A stretch of 6,421 nt of DNA from Verrucomicrobiaceae bacterium (GTDB taxonomy: Bacteria; Verrucomicrobiota; Verrucomicrobiia; Verrucomicrobiales; Akkermansiaceae), in assembly GCA_027483005.1 (NCBI GenBank), contig JAIXVN010000039.1, forward strand, positions 1 to 6,421. Reading direction: 5' to 3'. The number at the start of each line of letters is the position of its first letter. Within the stretch, counting starts at the first letter, position 1. This document shows positions 5,460-6,421 of the stretch, piece after piece. The notes under the pieces were generated by a model. That model saw nothing but the letters and a program-made list of their open reading frames with translations, was not told the origin of the DNA and did no database searches. A program made the position numbers and the translations under genes.

Positions 5460-6421
5460 ATGTCGAGTCTCCTCCGGACCTTGCTCTTGTTGATTGTGAT
5501 GTCCGTTGGATTGGCCACCACGGCCCCCGCCTCGCCCGAGGTGAAGCGACCCGAATTCATCGTCAAAGCGGCGGACTTTCCCCGGATCGAAGCGGAACGA
5601 GGGATTTCCGGCGTGTGGGAAAAGATCCGTTTCCGGGCGGGTGAATCGCCGTTCCTGCCGGTGGCGAGTGTCATTTTCATCCTGGCGATCCTCCACACCT
5701 TCCTGGCCGTGCCGATCACGAAGCAGGCCCATCGGGTGCAGCACGATCATGATGAGAACATCCGGCATCAGGCGGAACAGGCCCATGAGCGACCGGAGGA
5801 GCTGAAGATGGTGTCGTTCAAGGCCACGATGCTCCATTTCCTGGGCGAGGTGGAGGCGGTGTTCGGCATCTGGGCGCTGGTGCTGCTGGTGACGATGTCC
5901 TGCTTCTTCGGAGTGGATTCCATGCGGTCCTACCTTTCCCACGAGGTGAACTTCACCGAACCCATGTTCGTGGTGGTGATCATGGCACTGGCGTCCACCC
6001 GGCCGATCCTGCGCTTTGCCGAAAGCTGCCTGCGGTTCTTTGCCCGCTTCGGAAAGGAAACTCCGGCGGCATGGTGGCTTTCGATCCTCATCATCGCGCC
6101 GATCCTCGGATCCTTCATCACCGAGCCCGGAGCCATGACGATCGCCGCCATGCTGCTGGCCAGGAAATTCTATCCGTTGAAGCCGCGGCCGGTCTTTGCG
6201 TATGGCACGCTGGGCCTGTTGTTCGTCAACATCTCGGTCGGCGGCACCTGGGACGGCACCATCGCGGGCCGCAAGTCGTCGGTCGGGGTCACCTCAACGA
6301 TCTCCACCAAGCGCGGCGCGAACCTGGAAGACGTGCTTCTCCCGCCCGGCCTCGTGACCGATGACGTGAAGGGCAGCTACAACATCGCCCTGCAGGTCAC
6401 CCACCGCCTTGCCGAAAGCAG
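5460..6421 (+). CDS. Putative Na+/H+ antiporter (PF07399-like), 3' end outside window
   Basis: About 320 residues are visible. An N-terminal signal-peptide-like segment (MSSLLRTLLLLIVMSVGLA, with an Ala-rich end near 19-24) precedes membrane segments at roughly 65-86, 133-150, 169-185, 205-235 and 243-258. A His/Glu-rich loop lies at 87-116. Several phrases match what I recall of the putative Na+/H+ antiporter family PF07399: FLGEVEAVFGIWA (127-139), NFTEPMFVVVIMALASTRP (164-182), AAWWLSI, SFITEPGAMTI (218-228), and LGLLFVNISVGGT (251-263). These are inner-membrane proteins, probably cation/proton exchangers; the activity is assigned by family only. After Thr263 the expected LTHFAAPP-type continuation is absent. 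Residues 264-320 are hydrophilic and unrecognised, although still in frame with strong G/C at third positions. The ATG is chosen because the signal segment begins there. Confidence 0.8.
   Translation, partial: MSSLLRTLLLLIVMSVGLATTAPASPEVKRPEFIVKAADFPRIEAERGISGVWEKIRFRAGESPFLPVASVIFILAILHTFLAVPITKQAHRVQHDHDENIRHQAEQAHERPEELKMVSFKATMLHFLGEVEAVFGIWALVLLVTMSCFFGVDSMRSYLSHEVNFTEPMFVVVIMALASTRPILRFAESCLRFFARFGKETPAAWWLSILIIAPILGSFITEPGAMTIAAMLLARKFYPLKPRPVFAYGTLGLLFVNISVGGTWDGTIAGRKSSVGVTSTISTKRGANLEDVLLPPGLVTDDVKGSYNIALQVTHRLAES

Noticed and set aside
4881..5942. Long minus-strand open frame spanning the lipoprotein 5' end and antiporter
   Set aside because: Its translation is His/Arg/Gly/Pro-rich without family features, and it overlaps two well-supported genes in other frames.
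6071..6364. Plus-strand open frame overlapping the antiporter in another frame
   Set aside because: It is an Arg/His-rich shadow with no motif. The antiporter frame carries the membrane segments and the third-position G/C bias.

Overview
The window is GC-rich, gene-dense bacterial chromosome. It most resembles Verrucomicrobiota (Luteolibacter/Haloferula/Verrucomicrobiaceae-like), although no rRNA or other strong phylogenetic marker is present. Four things point there: a small DUF6941-type protein; a thioredoxin-fold lipoprotein ending in an SHD1-like domain, an arrangement I associate with Planctomycetes and Verrucomicrobia; a thioredoxin reductase with GAGCAG instead of the textbook GSGPAG in its FAD loop; and an intergenic ACCACAGAGAACGCAGAGAG-type repeat common in PVC and other environmental genomes. 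None of the seven visible gene starts has a recognisable Shine-Dalgarno sequence.

Layout: (1) 1-315 (+) is the C-terminal end of an MFS-type transporter. Its stop overlaps, tail to tail by 17 bp, a minus-strand short-chain dehydrogenase (299-1102). (2) Just upstream of the SDR on the same strand is a 142-residue DUF6941-like protein (1130-1558). The two are 27 bp apart and probably co-transcribed; a perfect 12-bp hairpin between them places the SDR start codon in its loop. (3) A 327-bp non-coding stretch (1559-1885) precedes a plus-strand, membrane-anchored or exported glutaminyl-cyclase-like M28 metalloenzyme (1886-2809). (4) A GAGA-loop hairpin separates it from the convergent trxB (2840-3766, minus), which has a candidate promoter at 3792-3821 and an operator-like repeat cluster at 3841-3871. 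(5) A small single-TM DUF3634-like protein lies at 3981-4292 (+), followed by an AT-richer spacer holding the short repeat. (6) A minus-strand thioredoxin-like/SHD1 lipoprotein (4403-5338) is divergent from a plus-strand PF07399-type putative Na+/H+ antiporter (5460 to the window end).

The genes look like ordinary chromosomal housekeeping and envelope functions rather than one dedicated system. Two relate to thiol redox (trxB in the cytoplasm, the SxxC thioredoxin-fold lipoprotein outside it), one to periplasmic peptide N-terminal modification, and two to transport. I found no tRNA, rRNA, CRISPR array, insertion sequence or complete novel multi-gene system. The best items for a second look are the start-codon hairpin of the SDR, the abrupt departure of the antiporter from its family after residue 263, and the bacterial animal-type glutaminyl cyclase.
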